From NCBI GenBank assembly GCA_029962745.1, contig CM057157.1:23864088-23928087 (forward strand): a DNA stretch of 64,000 nucleotides, given 5' to 3'. The DNA is from Echinometra lucunter (lineage: Eukaryota; Echinodermata; Echinoidea; Camarodonta; Echinometridae). The translations under genes were made by a program, and so were the position numbers. This document shows, piece after piece, positions 48,014 to 60,039 of the stretch (positions within the stretch are counted from its first letter, which is position 1; each line of letters begins with the position of its first letter). The notes below the pieces were generated by a model. That model ran no database searches and was not told where the DNA came from. It saw nothing but the letters and a program-made list of their open reading frames with translations.

Positions 48014-48617
48014 ATTTTGGAAAGAAAGCTCTGTGGACTCGTGATTGCCATTGCTTGTTGTTTAATTCTGCTCGAAGGCAGCGATACAAACGTGATGCCA
48101 TTTGAATACGATTCATAATACATGTATAACCAACAGATATACAGAATACCAGAACAATCTGCCTTATTTGCTAGAATGCAGGGATACCAACTCCGTGCCA
48201 TTTGGATACAATATTAAGGCACACTCAGACAATAAACAATGATATGTCTCGCAGTTTTTAACACTTCTTTTAACATAAGGCAGTATTCAAACTCGACACT
48301 TTGTCTTGTGTCAAACTCATGAAAACACGGTCAGTCATGTAAGTTAGTGTTTTAATACCGTTTTCACAACATAGTAACTGGACTAATTTCAAGTATGCAA
48401 AAATATTCGGTTACCATTACTTATTACCGAACAAGTACAGAGTAAACACTTTTATGCCTTTTGAGTGGCATAAGGACTGGTATAAATATTTATCGAGTGA
48501 TTGCTGGGCGGTGGTAACTCGACCCAGCAAGCAGTTTACCTGCCAACAGGATGGTACCTAGAGTGGCAATTCGCATCTTTCTTGTGATGCTAATGCCCCC
48601 AAAACACCTTTCACCTA
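48014..48617. repeat. Direct repeat block X, copy 1
   Basis: Nearly identical to 50455-51059. Copy 1 runs into the satellite, while copy 2 runs into the poly(T) border of insert Z. The 64-70 codon minus frames inside both copies are mirror products of the duplication. Confidence 0.92.
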
Positions 48618-50080
48618 ACTTCCCACCATTACGTGATTCGGAGCATCATATCGTTTTTAGCACTCTACACAATTTAGATCAAACTACTGAGCGTGACTCA
48701 TCACGATGATGAGCGAGCTGGGAAAGGATAACTTGGCCCAGCAAGCGGTTTACCTGCCAATGGGATGGTAACTACAGGGGCAGGCGAGCTACCCCATCCG
48801 GCCCAACTTCCCACCATTACATGATTTAGAGCAATCTATATCAATCTACTGAGCATGACCCGTCAGTATAATGAACGAGCAGGGCGGTGGTAACCTGACC
48901 CAGCAATCGGTTCACCTGCCAGACCGATGGTAACTACGGTGGCAGGCAGGCTGCCCCATCCTACCCAACCTCCCGCCGTTACGTGAACTGGTATCATCTG
49001 GGGCAAACTAGATAAATATACTAAGCATGGCGCATCGGGATGATGAGCCAGCTGGACAATAGTAACTTGACCTGCAAACGGTTTACCTGCCTACAGGATA
49101 GTAACTACAGTGGCAGGCAAACTGCCCCATCCTACACAAACTCTGGCCATTACACGATTTGGAGCAATCCAGATAAATCCAGATAAACGTACCACACATG
49201 GGCAATGGTAACTTGACCCCGCAAACGCTTCACCAGCCAACTGAATGGTAACTAGATTGGCAAGTGAGCTGGGCGATGATAACTCGACCCGCAAGTGGTT
49301 TACCTGCCGACGGCATGGTAACTACAGTGGCAGGCAAGCTGCCCCATCCTACCCAACCTCCCGCCGTTACGTGAACTGGTATCATCTGGGGCAACTATAT
49401 AAATATATTAAGCGTGGCTCATCGGGATGATGAGCAAGCTGGGCAATAGTAACTTGACCTGCAAACGGTTTACCTGCCTACAGGATGGTAACTACAGTGG
49501 CAGGCAAACTGCCCCATCCTACACAAACTCTGGCCATTACACAATTCGGAGCAATCCAGATAAATTAACCAAACATGGCTCATCAGAATGATGAGCGAGT
49601 TGGGCAATGGTAACTTGACCCCACAAACGCTTCACCAGCCAACGGGATGGTAACTAGATTGGCAAGTGAGCTGGGCGATGATAACTCGACCCGCAAATGG
49701 TTTACCTGCCAACGGCATGGTAACTACAGTGACAGGCAAGCTGCCCCATCCTACCCAACCTCCCGCCGTTACGTGAACTGGTATCATCTGGGGCAACTAT
49801 ATAAATATACCAAGCGCGGCTCATCGGGATGATGAGCAAGCTGGGCAATGGTAACTTGACCTGCAAACGGTTTACCTGCCAACAGGATGGTAACTACAGT
49901 GGCAGGCAAACTGCCCCATCCTACACAAACTCTGGCCATTACACGATTTGGAGCAATCCAGATAAATGTACTGAACATGGGTCATCAATATAACGAACGA
50001 GAAATCCCGCCATTATGCGATTCGGACTGATCTAGATACATTAACCAACTTGGCTCGTCTTAATGATGAGCAGGCTTCTT
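48513..50080. repeat. Satellite array, about 165-bp unit with 402-bp higher-order repeat
   Basis: About ten anchors of GGTAACTTGACC(C)GCAA… TTTACCTGCC…GGATGGTAACTACAG lie at 48513, 48727, 48888, 49061, 49207, 49278, 49448, 49609, 49680 and 49850. The spacing 146-71-170 repeats exactly every 402 bp in the right part (49207/49609, 49278/49680, 49448/49850). Units outside the higher-order part are more diverged. Confidence 0.88.
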
Positions 50081-50221
50081 CATGTTGCCCAGCCTGTGAC
50101 CATGCAACTGCATGTGTATTCATATATATCCATCGTATCCCACCACAAAAATTGTATAAGATACCTATTACTTGCATATGACATTCAATGTATACATTGT
50201 AATCTGGGCTGGGTGGGAGGG

Positions 50222-50458
50222 AATAAAATTTGTTGCCTTCGGGCAGAAAAACGTGTGAAGCAATGACGTCTTGGGCGAAAGCGCGCTTTCAGCACAATTG
50301 TTATGGTAACCTCTTGTTGACCTCACTGTTTACCTTTTGTGACTTTGTTCGTTATTTGAATATTGATGGTCTAGTGATAATGTGTTCCTATATCTGACTG
50401 CGTCCAGCCGAGCTTCTCCCAAAATATTAATGATCAGCTTATTGTGATCATGTTATTT
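50222..50458. repeat. Direct repeat block Y, copy 1
   Basis: Almost identical to 56302-56538 (starts AATAAAATTTGTTGCCTTCG, ends TGATCATGTTATTT). Copy 2 is followed by the GATTTTGT-type border, copy 1 by block X. Confidence 0.92.
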
Positions 50459-51058
50459 TGGAAAGAAAGCTCTGTGGACTCGTGATTGCCATTGCTTGTT
50501 GTTTAATTCTGCTCGAAGGCAGCGATACAAACGTGATGCCATTTGAATACGATTCATAATACATGTATAACCAACAGATATACAGAATACCAGAACAATC
50601 TGCCTTATTTGCTAGAATGCAGGGATACCAACTCCGTGCCATTTGGATACAATATTAAGGCACACTCAGACAATAAACAATGATATGTCTCGCAGTTTTT
50701 AACACTTCTTTTAACATAAGGCAGTATTCAAACTCGACACTTTGTCTTGTGTCAAACTCATGAAAACACGGTCAGTCATGTAAGTTAGTGTTTTAATACC
50801 GTTTTCACAACATAGTAACTGGACTAATTTCAAGTATGCAAAAATATTCGGTTACCATTACTTATTACCGAACAAGTACAGAGTAAACACTTTTATGCCT
50901 TTTGATTGGCATAAGGACTGGTATAAATATTTATCGAGTGATTGCTGGGCGGTGGTAACTCGACCCAGCAAGCAGTTTACCTGCCAACAGGATGGTACCT
51001 AGAGTGGCAATTCGCATCTTTCTTGTGATGCTAATGCCCCCAAAACACCTTCCACCCA

Positions 51059-51059
<1 letters not shown>
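50455..51059. repeat. Direct repeat block X, copy 2
   Basis: Matches 48014-48617. It breaks off where 32 T residues begin at 51062. Confidence 0.92.
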
Positions 51060-51096
<37 letters not shown>

Positions 51097-51152
51097 ATTA
51101 CAAAGGTTCCTGAGCACTGAGTTACACTAGTTCATGTGAACAAAAGCTTCCT

Positions 51153-51590
51153 TCATTCTTTTCCTTTTCCTTTCTTCTTCTCAGTGCGGGTGGTAATAGT
51201 CATTTCTCTCTGATCCTTGCTATTGACAAGAATGATCAATTGCCCATGTTTTTTTTTACAGGGGCAATTGGCGGACAATTGTCCGCAATGGGCGGACGCT
51301 TGCCGCCGAGGTACAGGAGGTGATAAGGGCGAAAAACCAGCAAGATGCAATGGCATTGCTCCCTTTGTCTGGGGGAATATGCTGGGGAAAATTCCCTTAT
51401 GGCCCACTTGGCGATTGTGTACAGTGCGACCGAGATGTTTCTCCACCACCAGACCACGGCGGCAATGTCCTGCCCGGGGGCTACATTCAATTCCATTCGT
51501 TTCAATCACATCCATAACAAGGCAAACCAATATATACAATGCATAAACATTGAAAAGGGGCGTAAAGAAAAGAATGCGATTAGGAAACAA
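51153..51590 (-). CDS. Unidentified 145-codon frame next to the poly(T) border
   Basis: The frame contains GHCRRGLVVEKHLG, PSIFPQTKGAMPLHLAGF and PPVPRRQASAHCGQL, and ends in a Lys/Glu-rich tail (TRTEKKKGKGKE) about 60 bases before the poly(T) tract. The other frames of the same stretch are also open, so the coding frame is uncertain. No family is recognised. Confidence 0.2.
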   Translation of the reverse strand: MFPNRILFFTPLFNVYALYILVCLVMDVIETNGIECSPRAGHCRRGLVVEKHLGRTVHNRQVGHKGIFPSIFPQTKGAMPLHLAGFSPLSPPVPRRQASAHCGQLSANCPCKKKHGQLIILVNSKDQREMTITTRTEKKKGKGKE

Positions 51591-51781
51591 GACTAATGCT
51601 TAAAAATGCAGTGGTTGCAGGAGACATGATTTCCTTAAATGATGCTAGCGCACTGATGTTTTTGTCCCTGAATGTAACCTGATCATGTATTGTCTATCCA
51701 TGTGTATTTCAAAGAAAGTTTGTCCGACAGGTAATGCCATCCCTGATGAGGTGATTTGTAATCAGCCCTGTCTATAACTCA

Positions 51782-52210
51782 TTATCCACCTACATTGTTT
51801 GTCGTCTCGGTGTAAGGGACAGTCACAGGCCTGCTGATATCTCTTGGGAAGTAGAGCCAGTTGATTTCATTCCACAAGAGAATATGAGTGGAAGTGTCCT
51901 TGACCAGGGAATTGAGCTTGTTAATCCCTAGTCTTAGTGGGCTAAGGGCTATTCTGGTCCTCTTAATGCATCCTCAAGCTTTGGCTCGGCGACTATGATA
52001 GAGTCCACATAGAGTAGGGCCACTAACGTGGGGGCCACAAACATTCTGTCTACCTGCCTCTCCCTGTCCTCCAGCCTTGCACCTCCCTGGCCATGTCCCT
52101 GGATGCTGTATGGTGTGCCCAGCTGGAGACGGTTTGCTGCTGCAGTTCTCTCCTTGGCTAAGCGTACCATGCTGTCCCTTGCAATCGATATCGGGGCTGC
52201 CCTGAAATGA
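51782..52210 (-). pseudogene. Unidentified coding remnant with a frameshift
   Basis: After an acceptor-like TTTCAGGGCAG, one frame reads ISIARDSMVRLAKERTAAAN, later DRMFVAPTLVALLYVDSIIV, and stops at about 51949. A shifted frame continues at once with RLGINKLNSLVKDTSTHILL, then WNEINWLYFPRDISRP, to a stop at 51782. The two frames overlap where one base is gained or lost, so this looks like one broken coding exon. No domain is recognised. Confidence 0.35.
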
Positions 52211-53035
52211 CAAGCAAAATTCTGGCAGTATCTCTTGCTACAAACCAATAAATATCACATTCAGACCTAGTTACCCAGTGTTATTTATGCAATAAATTAA
52301 TGCCAACAGAGGATTGGATGTTCCGTGCCCGTATTGGGCTGGCTGGCGAGTCCCGGACCGTGCCTGCGGCTAATACGCCCTCTCGTCACTTGTTAGTTAT
52401 GCCCATATGTATAATGTGGCCTAGCCCCTCCTGTGGCACTGGGGTTAGATGTGCTCTACTCGCATTGTTCCTTTACTTACTAACTGTTGCTCGTCACTCA
52501 GATGTAGTTCATATTCTGCCATTTATTCACTAGTTCGTTTACTTTTTAATCTCTCCTTTTTCCTCTTTTTTTTTTTTCAGTACCGTTATTTTTTGTTTCG
52601 CTTCTGTTTCATGGTCCGTGTGCCTATTTATCTGCCTACGTGTCTATGCTATTTCATCTTCATTTATCCATGCCCATCCTCTCTTGGCACTCCTTACCGC
52701 CCTTACACAGAATGAATGGATACCATGTTGGCTGGGGTTGTGCCTGCATAAGGCAATGTTTTCCGCGACCTTGGGCCGAATTAACACCTGGTTAGGAAAA
52801 AGCTATCTATATCACAGACCCAGACTATCCTCTATCGGAAGGTTGTGATAGCCTTAGCTGGGCATAACTTTTGTCTTTTTTTTTTTTTTCAATCATTTTG
52901 TTTTCTTGGCATGTTGACTTTTCATATTAATTTATCTCTGAGTATTGACTCTGCACCGCAGTATACGCCTTTGGCCCTGACATGCTGAAATATTTGTCAA
53001 TACGTTTCCCAAGTCATATTTGCTTCCTGTTTACA

Positions 53036-53079
<44 letters not shown>

Positions 53080-53501
53080 AGTTATGAATGATCTAGCTCT
53101 GGGGGCCTTAAAAAAAAAAGGAAAGGAATAAGAAGAACGATATGTAAGTAGCCCTGACCATCAATTTATCGCAATTGGAAAGGCACTCTAGTTATAGTGT
53201 GGGGTGGACTCTTCTCAATATGTCGCATAATTTGGGTCTCCAGCTATCTCCCATCGTTATTATCATTAATATCATTATTTATCATTATTATATTTATCGT
53301 TGTTATTATCATAATTAGTATTATTATTATCAGTTGTAGTAGTGGTAGTAGTAGTAGTACTATTGTTATTGTCAGTTCAAGAATTTATTTCTCCTACTTT
53401 ATTTTCTCATTTTTATTATTTACTTATTTATTTTTTCCTTTGTTGGTCCACTACCTTTCTGTAAGTCCCTAATAATCAAACATCCCGCAAAGTCCACTCA
53501 C

Positions 53502-53690
53502 CCATAATATAATCGGGCTGCAACATGTGAGAAAACAGAGGAGGTAAATTTGCCATCTGCGGAAAGCTGTGCGGCAGACGCGGTTTGGTGCTGGCCGCCT
53601 TGATCTCATGAGCCCTGGGCCCAACTCCACCAAACTTCGCAATAGCAATCGTCATCAAAATGGCAACTTTCTTATCAAGGCCAATCAGGA
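53502..53690 (-). CDS. Possible exon, unidentified
   Basis: The frame reads FCFLIGLDKKVAILMTIAIA, KFGGVGPRAHEIKAAS, PQMANLPPLFSHMLQPDYIM and ends at a consensus donor (ATATTATGG|GTGAGT), phase 1. That phase would fit the acceptor of the remnant at 52210. An acceptor candidate lies near 53690. Product unknown. Confidence 0.3.
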
Positions 53691-54986
53691 AGCAGAATTC
53701 TCACTGTTGCCATAGTATTTATCTCTCTAGCAGGAGTTCCCTTCACTGCAGCTCACCCTGACACGGGAGCCCCCTGCCCAAAAATGTGAGCTGTGTGGTG
53801 AGCTCCTTTAATTTTTACCTCTGCTAGCGCACTCTACACTTACTGCACAGCTCCCCACCAGGTTTGGACGATTTTGTCGGAGGGCAGCCCTAATTTCTAT
53901 TCGAACCCACGCGCAGGAGGTCATAAACGTAGGATGTTCTAGATTTGACACCTAACTAAAAAAACATCTGGAGGTGTGGGCAGCCGGTAGAAGGTAGATT
54001 TTATATATTTTTCTCCCTTCCTGCAAAAGTTCTCTGTTTCTGCTAAAAATATTTGTGCCAGGGACCTACATTGTAATATTTCTCTTGTCGTTCCCTTTGC
54101 TATTATCTAATCTCATCTCTCGGGGGTACCCCTTCCCCTGAGTTTGGTAGTCTTCTTGCTGTAATTATTAGTCCTTACTAAGGCTACCCGACCTATATTT
54201 TGTTAACAAGGTGCCCATATCTGTCAGTGGTTCAGGATCCTGATATCATGCCGGTAGTCTCAGGGGGTGCCCCATCCTTCCTGATAGCACCTTAAGGTGC
54301 AGCACACATTTTAGCAGCTTGGCAAGAGGCCTGCCGCATGGCATGAAAAACTACTCTCCATTAATGACTGTGCTGAGATCAATATTCACCCTTTCCAAGC
54401 TTAATCTCTTATCTTTCTGGATGAGGACATGCAGCCAGTCTCCCACTATGTGCTAAGAGAATGTGACTGGGCGGGTTAGTGTCTGAAACCTAGTCCTTGT
54501 GGCCTGCTACCGGTATAATATGTGCATGTAAATAATTCTCCTCCATGTTGGTGCAAATAGTGGGAATGCTTCCAGTTCTCCCCCCTAAAATTTCTTGGAG
54601 CGGGAACCCAACTGGGCAAGTACTTACCTACCACCCCGACAACCGAGGAATAGGAATAAATGTCGTTGCCAGGATTTTTTTTTTTTTTTTTTTTTTTTTT
54701 CCAAAAACAAGGACACTCCTAAATTTCCTACAATACTAAGGATAGACCTGTGTAGAACTGAGAAACATGGTTTAGCATGGTGAAATTTTCTTTCTCTATA
54801 GTAGGAATACTCCTGCCTAACAGTTAGCAGGTATATAGGAACCAAGGATGGGAAAGAGATCCCTAATGTGGAGCCAGGCTTATTTCTTTCTGCCAATATA
54901 TACCAGAGTCTATTTCCGTCTGGTATCTGTTATGAGAACGTTTTAAGTTCAATAGAATTTCTGAGGTTTTGATCCGGATCACTCAC

Positions 54987-55142
54987 ATCATAGTGCTCGG
55001 TTATCCTGGCCTCGCCCAAAAGGCATGCTGTAGCATGCCAATTGACGGACATAAGATAGCCGTGTTCTACTAATGGATATTTTATGGACAGGGCAGCACG
55101 AGCTGCGCCACCAGCAATCAGCAAATATTTCTCAAAACGCAT
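54987..55142 (-). CDS. Possible exon, unidentified
   Basis: The frame reads MRFEKYLLIAGGAARAALSI, KYPLVEHGYLMSVNWHATAC, LLGEARITEHYD and ends at a strong donor (TATGAT|GTGAGT). The composition looks protein-like. No homology is recalled, and linkage to the other fragments is unproven. Confidence 0.25.
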
Positions 55143-56017
55143 AATTTTTTATATTGCTAAATACTTTTCCATCCAGATGGGGGACTGGGAAGGAACTAGG
55201 ATATATGAGTATCCTGTGTGTAACACATAAATAATTTAAGCAAGTCTCTTGTTCTAACGATTTCAATCTGTCATCCTAGAGGGCAGCATATCGCCCAAAT
55301 TTGGACGGCTCAGCCTCCCATCTATAGCCCTGTATGGATTCGGATAGTGAAAATTACTATCCTACTCAAGCCGCAGGAAGCAGGTGACAAGTCAGCAAAT
55401 TTGAGCCATTGATATTCACGCACGTTACCCGTTGCATAGCCAGACCAAACGCAGTGTAGCACGGCGTCGGGCAAGGACAGGCATAAAAATTTGGCGAACC
55501 AATTCGCTATGCCATTCGCATAGGCCTACAGTACATGTATGAGCGGTCATTCTTCCCGCTGGCCCTCGGCGGGAAGGACGAATTTTCAGAGTGCAGATGA
55601 GGCAGTAAATCATCCCTTTTTCCGTAATTTCTAAGTAATCAAATAATTATGTGAAATAACAAAACACCCCTCAAACATTCAATTTCAAAATAATGTCACT
55701 TTCGTAGCTGAGAAAATTCAGCTACATCACAAACGCAATGTTCACCTTGATTTCCTATGCCCGCTATTTCCTATGCCCGCTTGTACAGCGTTGTCGCGAA
55801 GCGACTATGTACACTGTACTTGTTGTGTTGCTCTTTCACTAGTGGGCCCACTATGCATGAACACTCATTCTGGCTTCTGTTAAGCCGGTAAGAAAACGAT
55901 ACGTTCCGAGGCAAATTCCCCCGAAAGTATTGACGTCAGTGTGAATAACAAGTACAATTTGCTCTTTTTTTTACATGTCACCTGCTTCCCCCTGCCGAAT
56001 CGGGGTAGAATTACCTG

Positions 56018-56245
56018 TCATTCGTGGGCGAGCCAGTTGCTGGCCTGTGTAGTACCCCGGTCTGTGCCGCTGCGCTGGGCCAGGTCATCCCGCCGGCTTC
56101 CTCTTGCTGTGGCTGCACATCGCAATCCCACTCTTGCAGTAGGGTCTGGTTGAATTTCCTGTCCCTTTTTTGTCGGAAAGGCCATTGGGTTCGCCCTTTT
56201 TGTCAGTGAATGATGCCTGGTCCCCTCCGCCTTTCTCTTTCCCAT
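56018..56245 (-). CDS. Possible first exon, basic N-terminus, unidentified
   Basis: Starts at an ATG in good context (AGAAATGG) with MGKRKAEGTRHHSLTKRANP, a basic nuclear-signal-like start, at the 5' end of insert Z on the minus strand. All three frames are partly open here, so the frame choice is uncertain. Confidence 0.2.
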   Translation of the reverse strand: MGKRKAEGTRHHSLTKRANPMAFPTKKGQEIQPDPTARVGLRCAATARGSRRDDLAQRSGTDRGTTQASNWLAHE

Positions 56246-56301
56246 TTCTGTGAAGCTTCTTATGTAAAAATTCGATCTTTCGTAATTTTTTCGACAAGAA
56301 C

Positions 56302-56538
56302 AATAAAATTTGTTGCCTTCGGGCAGAAAAACGTGTGAAGCAATGACGTCTTGGGCGAAAGCGCGCTTTCAGCACAATTGTTATGGTAACCTCTTGTTGA
56401 CCTCACTGTTTACCTTTTGTGACTTTGTTCGTTATTTGAATATTGATGGTCTAGTGATAATGTGTTCCTATATCTGACTGCGTCCAGCCGAGCTTCTCAC
56501 AAAATATTAATGATCAGCTTATTGTGATCATGTTATTT
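56302..56538. repeat. Direct repeat block Y, copy 2
   Basis: Matches 50222-50458 and leads into GATTTTGT-type repeats (56539-56700). Confidence 0.92.
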
Positions 56539-56699
56539 CATCGCTAAATCACCGACCAAAGTTAATTTCGTACAAAATCAATTTACACAAGTTGATTTTG
56601 TCACAAAATCACTGTCTACAGGTGATTTCGTCACGAAATCAACGACCAAATTCGATTTTGTAGAAAATCAATTTACGAAAGTGCATTTTGTCGACGGAA

Positions 56700-57344
56700 T
56701 CATGCACTAGCTACCGCGTTTACAGACAATGCGACCCGAGATAACTCATGCCGAATGGTCAACCCGATCCTATTAGTTTTGTTGCAGCCCAGTTTTGTTG
56801 AAGCAATTCAGTATGATCTTCCGTATCTGTTGAATAAATAGGTTAAAGAAATCTAGAACAGAAACTTTAACTTGAAAATTGGAGAAATGTGGTGAAAAAT
56901 CAGGCAATCACGGCGCGGAGGTTTAACACTAAAATGTACTTCTTATATTATTATTGCATTAACTGATTAAAATTCAGTAGGCCTAGCCCCCTATTTTTAT
57001 TTTATTGAAAAATATTCATTCAGGATAAATACATGATCAGCCCACGATGTTTTACATCATGGTCCTGATTAAAGACGTACAACAATAAATAACAGAATAT
57101 AAAACACAAAATACAAAAAATATGATATATATGCAAATGACATGAAATATGAATGCAATTCGAAGGGTCTATTAATGTATCAAAAAGTAGAAAGAGAAAA
57201 AGTGAAAGATGATGCAAGAAAAGAGAAAGAGTTGGAAGCAATATTGGAGAGAGAAATAATTATGAGGAAATCGAGGAAAGCACAGAATATAAGAGAAAGA
57301 GAAGATAAAGATTTTATACAATTTGAAAATGAACTTGTGTAAAT
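56700..57344. other. AT-rich stretch splitting the right border repeats
   Basis: No gene is supported. The minus-strand side is T/C-rich. It separates two patches of GATTTTGT-type repeats and may be a later insertion, but no ends were found. Confidence 0.4.
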
Positions 57345-58048
57345 CGATTTTGTAAGAAACTAACTTAGGTCGGGGATTTTGTGACAAAATAAACTTTTGT
57401 ACTTTGATTTTGTACGAAATCAACTTTGGTCGGTGATTTTGTGACGAAATCATCTTTCGTAAACTGATTTTGTAGATTGATTTTGTACAAAATCAATTTG
57501 GTGGGAGATTTGGTGACGGAATAAAATGTGAAGACTGATTTTGTGACACAATAAAATTTTGTAAATCATTTTGTGATTTTGTTTTGATTTTGTGACAAAA
57601 TCAAAGAATTTTGTACAAAATGATACGATCCGGGGAGGTCCACGGCGATCAAAACGGGCAACCTCTGGGGGTGGTCCATGGGGGGCATAGCGCAATCCAG
57701 AGCGCGCAGCCCTATTCGCAGTTCACTATGCAGACAGAGCCAAGATAGATCGCGCTACCATCTGCAGGTGTGAACCCGTGGCGTGCGAGTCGCCAAACGA
57801 TAGGGCGATCATCTGTCATGTCTGTGGTAATATTGCATAAATGCTCTGTATGGAATCTCTTTTTTTCAGGGTCAGCAAGGCTTTTCGAAGGAGGAGTAAA
57901 ATCACCGAGGAAAGATAAGCGGGTTATGTGATCTCTCAAAGCCCGGCCTTTGGACACAAATAAATCGGGGGCGATAGGCCTACCTCTATAGTTGTTAACG
58001 GATTTTGTCATTATCATATAAGGATGAAGATGATGACGACTGTTATAA

Positions 58049-59837
58049 TAGGGTTTCCCGTCCAATTTCGTCACAATTGCACCCAGTTTAATAATGTCAT
58101 AATAATCACATGGAATAAATACTTTGAAATGCAAAATTATGCATATTACCGGATCTAGAAAAGCTGTTGATGATGTCTATTATGTAAATGATCAAGCTCT
58201 CCAGACGTGCCAGGTGGTTGAGTCTTACAAATATCTCGGCATTATTTTATCTCGTGATTTATCCTGGTCAGAACAAGTATATTATGTCTTTAATAAATGT
58301 TCAAGACTGTATGGGTTAATCAAAAGGATTGTTAACTCCTGAAACCAAATAGTACTCAAACGTCTTTTCTGTGCTTTATGTGGGCCAATAATGGAGTTCG
58401 GTATCCCAGTTTGGCTTCCAAATCAAAAGAAACGCACTTGAAGCCGTCCAACGGCGTTTAACTCGTTTCTGTTTTTCATACAATGACGCAAACAATCTAA
58501 CATACGAGAAACCCCTAGCAGTTTTGAACATACGAGAAACCCCTAGCAGTTTTGAACATATCACCGTTGTATAATAGATTAATTTTCTTGTCAGCTTCTT
58601 TTGTAATTACATGCTTGTTCTGTCTGTATGATATGCCACGACATATATTACCTAGCCCAAGGAAAAGGAAACTAGATACATTATTATTCACTCACGAATT
58701 TGCCCGATGTAATGCTCTAAAGTTTACTCGTTTTCACAGTTTTGCCCGCCTATGGGAAAACATTCCTATGAGTGAAAGAGATCTGTGTTTGAAACCCAAT
58801 GTTAATGTGATACTTAAGGCTCTTCGAGAGTAATATGCCACCAGTTGACAATGCATTTTCATCACGTTAATGTAGTGAACTTATTTTACTGGATTAGCCA
58901 AGAGAAGGGGTTACTCATCTTGTAACATTGTGTGCATGATTGTTTCCTATTCTAGGTTTTCCAGGTTTTTTTTTTCTTACACCGCTGAATCTTGAACAAT
59001 ATAGGTGATATCGGTTATCTGCCCTTTTACTCCTTTCTTTTTTCGTTTTCTCTCTTCTTTTCCCCCTTATCTTTCTCTTACTTTCTCTCTTCGTTTTTTT
59101 CTCTTCTTCTTATACTCCTCTTTTCTTTTCTCATCTTTCATTTTTACCCCCTCGCTGTTTCATTCTCCAGCTCCCTTTCTGTTTCTCTCTGCCGATTTTT
59201 CCCCCTCTTTTTTTTTTTTTTTTAAATATACGCCTCTTAACAACCTGCAATTGCGAATTATGAATAAGTCCCCCCCCCCCTCCGGTTCATTGTGTTGGAC
59301 TGAATTTTAAATGTTTTTGTTAAAATATACGTGGAAATGAACACAGAAAAATGAGAAAAAATCGATGACAATATGTAAGAGTGCAATTAAGAGAAATATT
59401 TACATAAACAAAAATCTAAATCATCCAACATCCCAACAAAATAGTGATCCATAAAACAGCCGCCCAAGGAATGAAATGTAACTTACATGCACACAATAAT
59501 AGCAGATCATGATGGTTGCCTGTTGACCTGAGACATACACAATATACACAGACTGTGAAGTCAGGCGGCCTTTAAATGAAATTGAAATCCGTATTTTGGG
59601 ACAAATTGAACTTTTTTTCTTGCTGACGCGAAATTGAATGACAAGTCGCTTCCTTGAATTTAATGAATTTCTCTCTAAATTAAATGAAATAAAAGTAATG
59701 ATATAAAACGAAACTGAATGCTTAAAAAATGAACATGAACCATTGAAGCAGAGAGTTGAAGGAATTAATAGTTCAAATTTGAACGTCTATTCACGAATTC
59801 GAATGCACCTTTGATGAAATCGGGCAGGAAAAACCTA
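58049..59837. mobile_element. Diverged TAGGTTTTCCCG-ended element, interrupted
   Basis: The left end ATAGGGTTTCCCGTCCAATT and reversed right end ATAGGTTTTTCCTGCCCGAT resemble the ends of 39647-40782 and 46589-47584 (next bases TTCGTCA…GCA also shared). A LINE fragment occupies much of the interior. Confidence 0.55.
58124..58833 (+). pseudogene. LINE reverse-transcriptase C-terminal fragment
   Basis: The first frame reads MHITGSRKAVDDVYYVNDQA, then VESYKYLGIILSRDLSWSEQ, VFNKCSRLYGLIKRIV and a stop. After frame breaks it continues FARCNALKFTRFHSFARLWE, NIPMSE. YKYLGIxLSxxLSWxxH and the final arginine/tryptophan-rich part are the thumb and connection region of CR1/Jockey-like reverse transcriptases. 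It is truncated and decayed. A 31-bp tandem repeat (CATACGAGAAACCCCTAGCA…) lies at 58501-58560. Confidence 0.75.
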
Positions 59838-60039
59838 TATCATTATCATTATTATTATCATTGTTAGTTTTGATATAATTATAATCATCATTATTTTCAT
59901 TATTATCATCATCATCATCATCATTGTTATTATCACCATAATTATTATTATCATTATTATTACCACTGTTTTTATTGTTGTTGCTGCTGTTGTTAATATT
60001 ATTAAAATTACTGTTATTGTAATTGTTGTCATCATCATC

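Larger units (their letters stand above)
51060..56301 (-). mobile_element. Insert Z, 5.2 kb, poly(T)-bordered, unidentified
   Basis: Sits between the second X and second Y copies, where the first unit has the satellite. It begins with T32 (51062-51093), has further long T runs at 53039-53078 and 54676-54700, and is less AT-rich than its surroundings. Read on the minus strand it would end in poly(A), as a retroposed sequence would. Several minus-strand coding-like pieces with good splice-type borders lie inside. I cannot assign a family. Confidence 0.45.
47810..57640. mobile_element. Composite element bounded by inverted GATTTTGT-CACAAAATC repeats
   Basis: The left edge (47810-48013) and right edge (57345-57640) are inverted copies rich in GATTTTGTCACAAAATC and GATTTTGTACAAAATC palindromes, beginning ATTATTTTGTACAAAAT. 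A further patch lies at 56535-56700. Inside are block X (48014-48617), a satellite (48513-50080), block Y (50222-50458), X again (50455-51059), a 5.2-kb insert Z (51060-56301) and Y again (56302-56538). No transposase is recognised, and the outer target duplication is unclear (ACGT / ACGA). Confidence 0.6.

Noticed and set aside
48480..50080. CRISPR-like regular spacing
   Set aside because: Spacers are themselves repeated and the context is eukaryotic; it is a satellite.
52300..52533. 77-codon plus-strand frame
   Set aside because: No splice context, no homology, and it ends in T-rich sequence.
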